Shown in pieces: positions 22,500 to 34,065 of a DNA stretch of 64,000 nucleotides. The translations under genes and the position numbers were made by a program. The stretch covers positions 6,006,142 through 6,070,141 of the forward strand of contig NC_085111.1 of NCBI RefSeq assembly GCF_030269925.1, in the 5' to 3' direction. Below the pieces are notes generated by a model, which was given only the letters and a program-made list of their open reading frames with translations, was not told the origin of the DNA and did not search any database. Source of the stretch: Bombyx mori. Lineage: Eukaryota; Arthropoda; Insecta; Lepidoptera; Bombycidae. The first letter of the stretch is position 1. Each line of letters starts with the position of its first letter.

Positions 22500-23540
22500 A
22501 TGTAGTTACAAATTTATTCTACTGAGGGCTTGATGTGTTCTTTGATACTTTGATACAGACTCGAATGTTTTATATTATGGTTTATTACCATAAAAAAACG
22601 CTATGTATATTTACATTTTGTACCAATGGAATGTATTAGTTTGAATGTAACTGCAATGATTCAAAGTACTAAGTTATTTTTCGAGGTGAATACGTTTCTT
22701 TGGGCGAACGATAACTCGATACCTAATCAACGATAAGACAACATGGGTGATAGCGCTGGACATACAGGATGTTTATTTTAATTCAATAATATTTTGTTTA
22801 GTTCATAAAACAAATTTCAATTTACGATAAAATACATATATTTTATTAAATATTAGAAACTCTACCTATCTCCTATTAATGGGGAAGTGCCGAAAAAAAT
22901 AATCACAAATTATCATTTCCCGACTGCGATACGATAAATCGCATTTGTTACAAATAAAAAAACATTCCTTTATGCATACAATAACAATGTGAGGCATCAC
23001 GGCTGACGTAAACTTTCAAAAAAATTTCAAGTAAATCGTAGGTTCAAACTTTAATTTTGAACTATAAAACAAAAATCTTCCACCTGTATATTTATTTTTG
23101 AATGGTGAAACACACAAAGTATTGTCAGCTTGCACTATCTATCCCATCGCTCACATACGTGCAAGAGAATTTGTAAAAAAAAAACATATATTTTAAATAT
23201 ATTTCAACGGTCAGTATGTTGTTGGCCGCAATCGATCTATAGTAATATTCTGGTGCTGTTTAGTATTCAGTTCAATGTTGTACGTGGAAATTCTGTAACA
23301 TGTGAACGCCATTCGCACTCATGGATTTTGGTACGTTTAATTTTGTTTACCGATACATCGCACTAAGCCTATTCACATAGATCATCGTAATCTTATCGGA
23401 GTACAAGTACAGGCCTAAGTATTTGTAAAAGACACCAGAAATTATATCATATAATGATTTATATATGTATTAACGATTTTGTGAATACATATACATTTGA
23501 GAAATAGTATAAAAACATGAATGATTCTTTACTATTTGCA
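22500..23540. other. Intergenic, nothing recognised
   Basis: AT-rich. The 78-codon frame at 23130-23366 is unsupported. Confidence 0.4.
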
Positions 23541-23542
23541 CA

Positions 23543-23795
23543 CGTCATTACGGATCCTCCCGATCCATTAGCGGTGATTTTAGGTACGACAAGCACCGGT
23601 CAACGTCCTGGTCGAACCCCTCGCTTGCGACGAAGGGCTCGACGAGCGAATTAACCCATAGACACAGCCCACTGAGTTTCTCGCCGGATCTTCTCAGTGG
23701 GTCGCGTTTCCGATCCGGTGGTAGATTCTGCGAAGCACTGCTCTTGCTAGGGCCAGTGTTAGCAACACTCTGGTTTGAGCCCCAAAAAAAAAATA
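23543..23795 (+). repeat. LINE 3'-UTR copy with conserved hairpin
   Basis: Same family as 18905-19238. The hairpin arms are at 23668-23676 and 23693-23701. It ends early in AAAAAAAAA after GAGCCCC. Confidence 0.8.
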
Positions 23796-24194
23796 CTATT
23801 TGTCATTATTAAGGTTTACCATTTTGCGAATCTACATTTATTTGATATTTGATAATTTTTGAACTTATCTTCTTTTAATTTTGTGAAATACATATATTAA
23901 TGTACTGTTTTGCGTATTTTACATTCATTGAAATAATATAAAAAATCATACACATTGTTGGTTCATTATTCAACGTCAATGCCAGACAAGTTTAAAAATT
24001 CAAAAACAAAGGCTATTTATTACTTACTGTACTTATTGCGTCTTCTTAATAACAATATAATATCAAACAATTAGATTTGAAAATTAAAATTACAACAAAA
24101 AAAAAAACTTCATGCCCCTACCTAGCAATTTAACAACCTAACCTAATTAACAATTTTACAAAGATGATAAATATGTAATTGATCCAACAATATT
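23796..24194. other. Upstream region of the first LRR gene
   Basis: AT-rich and featureless. It may contain the promoter or a 5' UTR intron of the gene at 24195. Possible acceptors (TGTTCTAG, TTTTCAG) occur at about 24242 and 24253, inside the assumed coding start. Confidence 0.3.
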
Positions 24195-26646
24195 ATGCCG
24201 TCCGATTTGCGACAACTAATTAAATTATATTTTAATGTTCTAGGAGTTTTCAGAACCAGACTACTGCTCTGGCTTTTGCCCGGGATGGTGACTGGTGGAT
24301 TGGTTCGCCGAACGACTGATGAGCAAGAGGAAATGCCCTGCAGTACTTATACCCTAAACGGACTAATCTATCTCGACTGCAATGAGAGAGGGCTTAGTGA
24401 ACTACCTGAAGGCTTGAACTATGAGGCAAGTATTTTGACCATAAATTTTAAAAGTTTATACAGATCCCAAATGTGTCCCAGTAATGCCAGCGATACAGTG
24501 TCTTTTAGAGGTATAAATTATGGTATTATCTATCTATCTATCTATATATATAAAAATTAATTGCTGTTCGTTAGATTTGGCTAATTTTGGTCTTGAATAA
24601 TTATTTGTGAAAGTCCAGAGAAGTCGTCGTGGCCTAACGGATAAGACGTCCGGTGCATTCGTGTTGAGCGATGCGCCGGTGATCGAATCTCAGGCGGGTA
24701 CCAATTTTTCTAATAAAATACGTACTCAACAAATGTTCACGATTGATTTCCACGGTGAAGGAATAACATCGTGTAGTAAAAATGAAACCCGCAAAATTAT
24801 AATTTGCATAATTACTGGTGGTAGGACCTCTTGTGAGTCCGCACGGGTAGGTACCACCCCCCTACCTATTTCTGCCGTGAAGCAGTAAGGCAGCCGTTGT
24901 AACTATACATGAGACCTTAGAACTTATATCTCAAGGTGGGTGGCGCATTTACGTTGTGGATGTCTATGGGCTCCAGTAACCACTTAACATCAGGTGGGCT
25001 GTGAGCTCGTCCACCCATCTAAGCAATAAAAAAAAGAGAAGGTTTTAAAGGTAAATAAATATGAAAATGCTCAGAATGAAATAAAAATAACAATTTCGTT
25101 TTTCCTTTGATGTGTCCCCCCGTCGGACGGATTCCTTTTGTTTGTTTTAAGTTTATTTTATACAAAAGTTTAGGTCTATTATTTATCGATTGAGGCACTA
25201 CGAAGTCTGCTGGGTCAGCTGGTTTATTTAATGAAAAAAATTACATTACTTATTATTTAAATAAGTTATTATTACTAACGATACATTCATTTATGCTGAT
25301 CATAATATGTAGGGTCCTATTCAAATTGACGTTTCCTTTTATTTCAGTCACAAGTGCTCATTTTAACGAACAACAACTTCGCAACGTTTCCGTCGCAATT
25401 GGAAAGCTTCTCGCGCGTGCAAGTATTGGATCTATCCGGTAACCATTTGAACGTGCCGTTGCCCAGCTACATAGAAAATTGGACCAGCCTAAACACGCTT
25501 AATTTATCGAACAACAATTACGAAAGTTGGCTAAACGATGGCCGCCAATACAAATTCAGAAGACTGGATCTGTCGAGGAACAAAATAAAAAACATTGAAG
25601 AAGATTCGTTCAGTGGAATGACCAATTTGTATTTCTTAGATCTCTCTGAGAATAGAATAAACGAGTTCTCTCCGAAACTCCTTACGGCGGCAAAAAGTTT
25701 GAACACACTCAGATTAAGTCGAAACTATTTGTCTGAATTACCGAAATTTCAATCGAATTCCCTGAGGAGTCTTCATCTAAGCTATTGTTTGATCACAAAC
25801 TTACAGGTCGATTCTCTGTCAGAAATGACTTCGCTGCTCGAAATCGACCTATCTTCGAACCAAATTGAAAGCATACCAGATAATTTTTCGTCCAACACTC
25901 TCCAGGAATTGGACTTGAGCTATAATGAAATTGGCTCGCTAACTGACCGCACGTTCTCGTCACTACCCCACTTAGCGGTATTGAACTTGAGAGGGAACGA
26001 GTTCAGGGAGGTTTGGTCCACCTCACACTTCGCCTCGAATCCATTTCTGAGGGAAGTCCACGTGAAGGGAAACCGATGGAACTGCGAAGGCTTTAGCGTT
26101 AATCTTTTGCTCACTTACGAGTTCCTCACGAAAGAACCTTCGAAAATTCACGATAGAGCTTCCCTGATTTGCTACGCGCCATCGAACGTGACTCAGCTGA
26201 GTTGGCAGCAGGCGTACATACAAACATGGCACCCCAACGCGTCTACAGTTGAATCTTATACGACACTGGCAGCTATGGTCGGTATTATCATTGGTATAGT
26301 GGTGACATCGTTAATTTGTCGGGGCATAATTGCTATAAACAAACCGGATCCTCCGAGGCCTGAAACTGAGACGACTATTGTGAATCTCAACGGAACGCCA
26401 CAATCGCGGGCCGAGTCGGTCGTGATGAGAGTGCCTCTGCGTGATGAGGACCTGCCTCCGACGTACGACGAGGCTCTATTGATGCCGCGATTGAATTCGT
26501 CATTCCATTCACTGCCCGATTTTGTGGACGATGAACCTAGTCAACGTTCTCGGAGGTCAAGATCTATTGGAGACCTTACGGAGCACAGGCCAAGAGTGAG
26601 CGATCGGCGGTCTGTGAGGCGAACCGTCGAAATACATATAACCTGA
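24195..26646 (+). CDS. LRR single-pass membrane protein 1 (two exons, about 509 residues)
   Basis: A cell-surface LRR protein of unknown ligand. Exon 1 is 24195-24425 and exon 2 is 25348-26646, joined in phase 0 by a GC-AG intron (donor GAG|GCAAGT, acceptor TTTCAG|TCA). Domains in order: an N-terminal hydrophobic stretch (LLLWLLPG, about residues 23-30) taken as signal sequence; a reduced LRRNT with two Cys; about 11 LRRs (residues 78-330); a C-cap with two of four Cys; a membrane helix at about 382-404; a tail with PPTYDEAL at about 446, a WW-domain ligand form, and RSRSIGDL. It is the shorter tandem paralogue of the gene at 29387. The start is uncertain: a spliced upstream leader is possible. 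An AATAAA lies at 26719. Confidence 0.85.
24529..25222 (+). mobile_element. Helitron family A copy interrupted by Bm1
   Basis: The 5' TC lies within a TCTA repeat (24529-24542) and the 3' end is CTGG (25219-25222), a mutated CTAG, followed by T. Part of the 5' segment is deleted after GTTCGTTAG. A Bm1 insertion splits it at 24624-25034. Confidence 0.8.
24617..25041 (+). repeat. Full-length Bm1 SINE with Pol III boxes and target duplication
   Basis: The 411-bp insertion (24624-25034) is flanked by AGAGAAG at 24617-24623 and 25035-25041. The head is tRNA-like: box A TGGCCTAACGG (24630-24640) and box B TGATCGAATCT (24680-24690). The body is the usual ACTGGTGGTAGG to AAGCAATAAAAAA. It is the only copy in the window with the head, so the others are 5'-truncated. 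A small loss (after AAGCAGTAA, 24888) removes the AATGCGTTTCGG part. Confidence 0.9.
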
Positions 26647-26649
26647 TGT

Positions 26650-27265
26650 GTTATTTGTTTATCTTCATTTTCATTCGATAATTGACGGATTCGAGTATTT
26701 TCTGTCAGCGAAGAACGTAATAAAATTAATTTAAATTATAAAAACATTAGGTAAATGAATATGTATAGTGGGTATAATGTGATCGTCGAATTCTTGACAT
26801 GTTCCATATGTTACAATATGTTGTAAAAGTTTTTATATGAATATTTGCTTTTGTTAGTTTTATTTTAAGTGCCTATACCTAAATGTATTTTAGCGTTATT
26901 TTAGTGTAAAAACTCTTTTGTATGTGCATTTGTTGTGTGTCGAGTGATTGTTAGAGTATTAAAGGATTTTTTATTTATTTTAAGTTTACATAAGAATGCA
27001 TGCACGTTATTTATTTATATTAAATTTTAAATTAACAATTTACCATAGATTAATTTTCGTACAGCGTCAAACACATTTAATACCGCCTACGTTCTATACC
27101 CATTCCTAGCCTTTGAACTGCCACTTATAGTCTGTAAAATGTAGCTTGATACGCGGGACAGTTGGCAGTGAAATTCTAGAACTAGGTTCTGTTAGAAAAA
27201 GGCGAATATCAAAAAACGTAAAAAAATATTAAGGCAATCTCAATTATCGCTCTGCGGACTTTCCT
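26650..27265. other. 3' flank of LRR gene 1
   Basis: AT-rich. A polyadenylation signal AATAAA at 26719-26724 lies 73 bases after the stop, so the 3' UTR is probably short. Confidence 0.5.
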
Positions 27266-27269
27266 GCAT

Positions 27270-27400
27270 ATGTATTAATTATTACGAATGCGAAAGTTTA
27301 TGAGGGTGAGAAGATGTTTATTTAAATATTTTTTTCGTTCACGCAAAAACTACTGAACGGACTTTGATGAAACTTCATCGTGTTGTAGTTCCATGGAGTT
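27270..27400. repeat. Dispersed lepidopteran repeat fragment
   Basis: ACGAATGCGAAAGTTTATGA with TTCACGCAAAAACTACTGAA and GGACTTTGATGAAACTT is a familiar moth repeat motif. Helitron-like origin is possible; the ends are not resolved. Confidence 0.4.
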
Positions 27401-29362
27401 AATAAGTACCTACAATAGAAGAATAGTTAGAATAGTAACTCTATGGTTAAAACATATGCCGATAGACATTAGGAATGTTCTAAATTAATCACGAAAAAGT
27501 GGGTGAGTATTTTCGAAAATGAATATAATGAAATCTGGATTATAAAACGACATCAATCACATTTATAATGTAATACATTACGTTAAATAAGTCTCAATTT
27601 AAACCTGCTGTTTATTTTTAATTAAAGTAGTTTTTCAAATGACCAGCGACATCTATTGTTAAAACGATGATATAGCTCTGACTAAACGGGCGCCGAAATA
27701 GGAAGCACATTTTTGATTGTTGTCCCTGGGCTTTGAATTATGAATAATAGATGGCGCTGTTAAATATATTTTCAAAATAATTAATACAAAAAAAACATGT
27801 TACAAATTAACGTTCCAACTGCAGTATTATGTAAACAACGTAATCGTTTTATTAAGAAGCTGTGAATCAATTTATTTAACTGATCTTCAGCTTTTATTAC
27901 AACCTAATCAAACTAGTAGTCATTGTAGTCAAGATAATAATAAATGTATTATCTTTGCTCGAGACTCGACATTCGATTTGCTGACATACTGTATCATCGT
28001 TGTATCGATTACGTAAATTACTTTAAACGGAACATTCAAAAGAAAATATAATAGTACACTATTCCTTTTAAAGCCAAACGATCTATAGCTTTAAAAGAAA
28101 AAATGTCTTAAAAACACTAACAACTCGAAGTGGCATAATCTCGTAGGTGCTCGTAATTGGAAGAATAGTAATTTGTGTAATTACCTACCTGGTAACACAC
28201 ATTTGTTTTTATAATTTTTAACTCACTTAATTCTGAAGTTTCGATCGTGTACATCAGTCATCATTACAAAAACCAACTGACTAGTGCAATTCTGCTAAAT
28301 TTATTAAATTCATTCAGTAAATAATAGACGAAAAGAGTATATTACATATTTATTCGTCGATTATACATTTTTTAAATTAGGAATTTAGTCACATTTTCAA
28401 AATTAAACCTGCTTAATCATAAATAATTCTATGAAGAATAGTCCTGCGCACCTACTGACACTACAGTAAGTATATAATTTCGCCATTCTTATCTCTTATC
28501 CATTGATAAAAAGTCACAATCTGACTCACACAATGCAGTCGCAGTCCAGCGTACGCACGTCTTAAAAGCAAAAATAACTGTGAAGAAATACTATATTACG
28601 CCCAAAGGAAAAAACGGAGGCAACAAAAACCGCCTTTATCTTAAGGATTATATGGATTACAAAACTGAAGTCACTACAATAATAAGCACTCTTAGTATGT
28701 CAAGCAACATACTTTGTTACGAAATATGAATAAAACACCCTAGAGTTGTGAAACAGCCTTAATTACGAAAAACTGGATAACTAGGTAAGTGACAGAAATA
28801 CTTCTAAGAAATTATCGAAAGAACTTTATTTATTTGTACTATGTTTACTAGGCCATTATAGGTAAATGTATGAAAATTTTATTACTTACGGTGGTCATTC
28901 AAAAAATTATCTCAGTTGACGATTATTCATGATATAAGCATCTCTATCGAAACACCTCTTTAGATTAAAATCAATTTTAGCTAGAACATCCTTTATCTTG
29001 TGTTAGGAGGCTGACTAATAACTAAATCACCCAACCAGGTCGTGAGGTAATTCTATGGAATAATAAAACAGGTGCGGTGGTTTGTTACGACCCAAATTTC
29101 ACATCCCACCAACCTACAGCCACTATCAAAAACTGATAACAAAGATAAAACTGTTGTATTCGTTCTGACATTTATTTAGGTTTAGCCGAAATGAATTGAA
29201 TTAACAATACGTTATGTGTCGTAAACCTTTTAGGTAACACAAAACGTGTTGGGAATCCAAGACAAATTAATCGTGCAGGTGTCAAATGTATTGTTATAAT
29301 TATTTTTCCTGTCGGGATTATTGTGAAATCGATTTCACCGTTACCTTAAAATATCTTATTGC
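27401..29362. other. Intergenic between the LRR paralogues
   Basis: AT-rich. The region 27640-27760 has an ATAGATGGCGCTGT motif common in moth repeats. No additional gene is seen. An acceptor (TTATTGCAG at 29356-29364) just before gene 2 implies a 5' UTR exon somewhere in this region. Confidence 0.45.
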
Positions 29363-29386
29363 AGACAGTAATGAAAGCAAGGCGTG

Positions 29387-31731
29387 ATGTTACGACTGTC
29401 CAGCGTATGGATTATTCTGATATCATGGAATTTGTTAGCGCTTGCAAGAAGCTTGGATGACGATGACAAAACCATAGGAGATTTGTGTTTTCTATGCAGA
29501 TGTAATCTAGATAAAACTGATATTGATTGTTCACGTAGAGGCCTCACGGACATCCCCAATGGATTGGGATTACAGGTAAGTTGACTTATAGAATTCTTTC
29601 ATTTAACTCATTCATAAAGACATTTTTCATGCTCACTGCTACATGTTTTCTTTCACAGGTGACCAAACTGAACATTTCGAATAATGAGTTTACAAAATTT
29701 CCCGAGTCTCTGAGCAGACTCCACAACCTCGTGAATTTGGATATTAGCAGCAACCAATTGAAGGGATTGCCTGACAATGCGCTTTACAATTTAACAGCGC
29801 TCGAAGTGCTGAATTTATCAAGAAATTACTTTGATTCGTGGCTTAATTTGAATCCGAACGATGTACTGCTCCCGGCTACACACTTGAAAATTCTGGACCT
29901 GTCGTTTAACAAATTTCAGACTATGGGCAATTTGGCCAATCAAGAATTATTGATCAGCCCATCCCTGGAAACGTTAATATTAGATCATTGTGAAATAAAT
30001 TCCATACATGGTAGGTCTCCATTAAGTGGTCTGATAAACATAAGAGTTCTAAAGTTGAACTTCAATCCTTTATTGAGAATACAAAATTTAATATCGTCAT
30101 CCCTGAGGAGTCTTTTCGTTAGTAACTGTGAGCTGACCTCATTAAATCATAACGAGTTGATGTTCTTACCTTCGTTGACTCATTTAAAAATGTCAAATAA
30201 CTATCGTCTCGAGTTAGCGTCTTCAGCGAACAATTTGTTTTCGCAATCATTGAAATATATCGATATTTCATACTGTAATATTTTGCAACCGAACCTCAAG
30301 GGGTTCCCTAGTTTGCGAAAAGCTATCCTAAATCACAATATGGTTAGGTATTTAGAAAGTAACGCTTTTGCTAACAATACAGAATTGGAATATTTGGATT
30401 TGTCCAATAACAACATTGCGTCGCTTAGATACGATACGTTTCGAGGACTGAAGATGCTGAAACACTTGGATTTATCTTGGAACGAAATCGCTGTGATTCC
30501 AGAAGATAGCTTATTGGAAATGCCGTCTTTGACGCAATTGAAATTATCCAGAAATTACCTGTCGAGAGTTGGTCACTTGAGATCAATGTCTGTAACGATT
30601 CTCGATATGAGTTCATGTGAATTAAATACAATCGGTAAAGATTCACTGGAGGGCTTGCAGTCGATTGTTGAATTAGATTTGTCTCAGAATCTGCTGTCTT
30701 ATATTCCGGATAGTATTTCTTCGAACACTTTGAAATACCTTAATTTGAATTATAATCGAATTAGCAGCATCAATAATTTAACGTTTTTCATGTTGAATCG
30801 GTTGACTAGCTTAAGCGTGGTCGGTAACAGATTCACTATGATCTGGCGGAGATCGTTTTTCGATTCCAATCCATATTTGGAAAGACTGGATTTGAGTGAC
30901 AACATGTGGAGATGTGATTGCTCCGATGAGAACATGAGGGACTTTTACGACTTTGTCACTTTAGAACCAAATAAAAAAGAAGAATCGTTCAATCTTATAT
31001 GCAATAGTCCGGCTAATGTGAACACGCAGACGTGGCTCGAGGCGTGTTACTTTACTTGGAATCCCACCGAAAAAACCGCTAACGCAGACACTTTAATATG
31101 GTTTATTGTTGTCATGATCATAGGCTTGTCCTTGTGTATATTATTAGTGAGCGGAATCCGAAGTTCGATGAAACGTCGTCTTGCCGCCATACAAGCAGAA
31201 AGGGAAAGGCAAGTGGAAGAAGCTAGAGACAGATTGAGGCAAATGAGAATACGTGCGGAACAGGAAGCGTTATGTAATACACCAGATCCACGTGATTTGA
31301 TCGCGCCACCGTCGTACGATGAAGCTCTCTCGATGCCAAAACTAAATGTATCGTGTCACTCTTTGAACGAAACCGGTTCAGGAAAAACCAGGAGAAAGAG
31401 AGGGAGAAGGAAAACGAAATCGAGTGGTGATCTATTAGAAGAAACTGACAGGAACGGTGATGCACCCGTATATGATGATTTAGAACTAACCGAGACCCAA
31501 GAGGAAGATAGACAGCGGAGGCGTCGTAGAAGAAATAGAAGGTATGGCAGTCACGAAATAGCTGAGTTGGATCAATCACCAGGTGCTCGGCGTCGGCGAA
31601 TGTCTGAATATATTGTTGAAAACGATGATAGTGTTATTGTGGAAGTTCAAGCGCAGTTAGAACGACCCCTTCGCCCTAGAAATCGACGGTATTCGATTGA
31701 TGATAATGATGTCAGGGAAAGTGACTTTTAA
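29387..31731 (+). CDS. LRR single-pass membrane protein 2 (two exons, about 753 residues)
   Basis: Cell-surface LRR protein, tandem paralogue of gene 1. Exon 1 is 29387-29575 and exon 2 is 29659-31731, phase 0, GT-AG (CAG|GTAAGT, TTTCACAG|GTG). The ATG at 29387 gives a good signal peptide (MLRLSSVWIILISWNLLALA). Then come an LRRNT with four Cys (CFLCRC...C), about 18 LRRs, a complete LRRCT (CDC...C...C), and a membrane helix at about 541-564. The tail of about 190 residues has a charged Arg/Glu-rich stretch likely to be helical (570-600), PPSYDEAL at about 612, a basic patch, and KSSGDL. AATAAA at 31785. The ligand is unknown. PPSY fits binding to a WW protein such as a Nedd4-type ligase, which is inference. 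Confidence 0.93.
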
Positions 31732-31784
31732 TTTTTTTTTTATCCAATAGACAACTAGCAAAGTAAGAATAATGTGAAATTTGA

Positions 31785-31790
31785 AATAAA
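31785..31790 (+). terminator. Polyadenylation signal of LRR gene 2
   Basis: AATAAA 54 bases after the stop codon. Further AATAAA hexamers nearby (for example about 32158) could be alternatives. Confidence 0.5.
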
Positions 31791-31799
31791 TATTTATGA

Positions 31800-32530
31800 T
31801 AGTTATCTTTTACTAACTTTTTTTCTTTCAAATAAACTAATTACATTTCAAAACAATAAACACAAATATTACTATCAACATGTGTATAGCTAGAGCTCTC
31901 TATTGTTATTGTGTACGCAATTTTTTGTTAAATATTATTACAATAAGTATACAACAGTTTTTAAATGGATTAATTATAATTATCCACATAGGTACCAAAT
32001 TGCGGATAATCGCTAGACATTTACTAACGAAAGAAGAGCAAAATAGCAGAAAAACTACATCTATGATACTTATGTAACATTTGTGACTGAGCTAAATTAT
32101 GTATAATATTTCTATGTGAAAAACATGGATTATACACTTAATAACAGCACTGTTTATGAATAAAGTTATGAAGCCGATGAGTGTTGAAATTTTAAAAAAG
32201 ACTGCCATCTATTGATAAGTTTTAAAAATAGTTGTGGAGATTAGTTCTAAGTTTCATCAATAGATGTCACTAATACACAACATTAATCTGCAAAGATTAT
32301 CCTATATTATTATAAAATTAAATATATTCTAATAATTTAATAATTACTGCCAAAACCTATCTATAATTCATGGAAATTTCAGTTAGGTTCTTCTTATTCA
32401 TCAAACTGTATTACTAATCTTGATCAAACCTTTGATTCTGAAAGTTTGAATTTTTCGATTTTAAAATTAAAAAGAAAATATTAGAAATACTACCTATATA
32501 TCACTCTGTCCACAACTGGCATCCATTTTA
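31800..32530. other. Intergenic
   Basis: AT-rich. It contains a perfect 11-bp inverted pair CATCTATTGAT (32206-32216) and ATCAATAGATG (32256-32266), perhaps the remains of a small element. Confidence 0.4.
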
Positions 32531-32533
32531 GCA

Positions 32534-32637
32534 TATAAATAGTGTAGTTACGAGCAATCTTCGTCCAACTGCACAGGCTAAACTTGTAATAAATGACAAA
32601 ATGGACGATTGTGAGTTTTACTCTTGTTTTTTTTTAA
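32534..32637 (+). promoter_or_regulatory. Possible TATA promoter with a signal-peptide-like start
   Basis: TATAAATAG at 32534-32542 is followed 50 bases later by ATG at 32593. The first codons (MTKWTIVSFTLVFF) look like a signal peptide but stop at 32635. GTGAGT after ATT at 32610 could be a splice donor, as in insect genes with a tiny first exon. No matching second exon was found. It may be a broken gene or chance. Confidence 0.3.
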
Positions 32638-32912
32638 TATTCCGGGTTGCCAAGTTAGGCTTTTCCTCAACAAGACCACGCAAAGCACTAGTAAGTACTG
32701 TTGTGTTCGTATTTTCCGACTAACAATTTTGAAATTTACTGAAACTACGTAGACTTTGAAAGCAATACCAGTTAAGCAGTGACATCAAGAATCAAAGCTA
32801 AAGTTGGCGGATAGACAGACGGTGTCGGATTATTCTAGCACTGTCATATCAAATACCAGTTTTCAAATTAACTATTCGAAAACATAAAGATTAATCAAAA
32901 TCAATTTAGTTT

Positions 32913-33097
32913 TTCGTTTTCAACAAACCAGCAGAAAAAACGACTGATTTAAGGTCAGATACACACGATCTATTTTTATCAAATGAATTTTTCGAATGCA
33001 TAAAAAAATATCCAAATCAACGTAGTAGTACTTCGTTTTCAACAAACCAGCAGAAAAAATGACTGATTTAAGGTCAGATACACACGATCTATTTTTA
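32913..33097. repeat. Direct duplication, period 119 bp
   Basis: About 65 bases from TTCGTTTTCAACAAACCAGC recur after 119 bases (32913 and 33032), with one or two differences. The segment before each copy is also similar, so a tandem duplication of roughly 119 bp is likely. Confidence 0.85.
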
Positions 33098-33283
33098 ATT
33101 GTCATTGTAGACAGACGTACATACGACATACCCACTGGATGTTAAGCAATCGCCTTAATCAGTATCTTGTAACAACAGGCACATCTAAGACGCCGCCAGC
33201 TGAAAATTCCGGCGAATTCCTCTTTATACATTAAGTCGTGTCAGCAACTTCGACAAGACGAAAACATGAAAGTAGTTCGCAAG

Positions 33284-33534
33284 TGATGGTGGTAGGACCT
33301 CTTGTGAGTCCGCACGGGTAGGTAACACCACCCTGCCTATTTCTGCCGTGAAGCAGTAATGCATTTCGGTTCGAAGGGTGGGGTAGCCGTTGTAACTATA
33401 CTGAGACCTTAGAACTTATATCACAAGGTGGGTGGCGCATTTACGTTGTAGATGTCTATGGGCTCCAGTAACCACTTAACACCAGGTGGGCTGTGAGCTC
33501 GTCCACCCATCTAAGCAATAAAAATAAATAAAAA
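33284..33534 (+). repeat. Bm1 SINE, head missing
   Basis: A near-consensus body from TGGTGGTAGGACC to CAATAAAAATAAATAAAAAA. Relatively young by its similarity to other copies. Confidence 0.92.
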
Positions 33535-33934
33535 AGTTTTGGCTATTTGTATTACAGCCTCATTCTTCAATGGCAAGCAAGCTTCATAGCAAGAGGCCAT
33601 GGCTAACTGTTCCGTTACGATTAGTAGGTACTGTATTAGATCTAACTAGTTAAAGTTGATCTGCTTGCTCGTTTAACTTGTTCTGCATTCGGTGTCTCGG
33701 TGTTCTGGTCACGTTTGTGTTTTCGGTAACCACAGTGCGAAATTCGTAGATGAAGTCGTACAATTAATTCACCATTGCCATTTACTTTTTTTTAGAAACA
33801 AACCGTAAAAACATCTTAGTAGGATGTTAACAGAAATCAAAAGGTATGTAGAGCGAAAACAAAGAAAAAAAATTTGAAATAATTAACTGAAGTAACGATT
33901 AATTTCATATACTTTTTTTCGTGCCAGTACTGGT

Positions 33935-34050
33935 CAGGATGTTAGAGCGAAGTTATAAAATTGCATTGTCATCGGTCTTGATCCTTCGTGTTGAAGTCGA
34001 TGATAATGATATGCAAATAAACATTAAAATCATCTTATTTAAAGTAACGG
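33935..34050. repeat. Dispersed repeat fragment
   Basis: GATGTTAGAGCGAAGTTATAAA and following, same family as 16100 and 41745. Confidence 0.5.
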
Positions 34051-34065
34051 GAAATGGGCCCCTTT

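Larger units (their letters stand above)
24426..25347 (+). other. GC-AG intron of LRR gene 1, swollen by mobile DNA
   Basis: The donor GCAAGT follows GAG, and the acceptor is a pyrimidine-rich TTTCCTTTTATTTCAG. Most of the 922 bases are a Helitron carrying a nested Bm1. Without them the intron would be about 230 bases; the paralogue's intron is 83. The only nearby GT would break the frame, and phase 0 at the GC site matches the paralogue. Confidence 0.8.

Noticed and set aside
24426..24560. Coding read-through beyond exon 1 of LRR gene 1
   Set aside because: The LRR pattern stops at the GCAAGT donor and resumes at 25348; the read-through peptide has no LRR signature.
24624..24710. tRNA-like sequence in the LRR gene 1 intron
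   Set aside because: It is the head of a full Bm1 SINE: the target duplication encloses head and body together.
31223..31579. 118-codon - strand frame
   Set aside because: Antisense to the tail of LRR gene 2, without features of its own.
32913..33097. Spaced repeats resembling a CRISPR array
   Set aside because: Only two units, eukaryotic context and a duplicated spacer-like part; it is a simple direct duplication.
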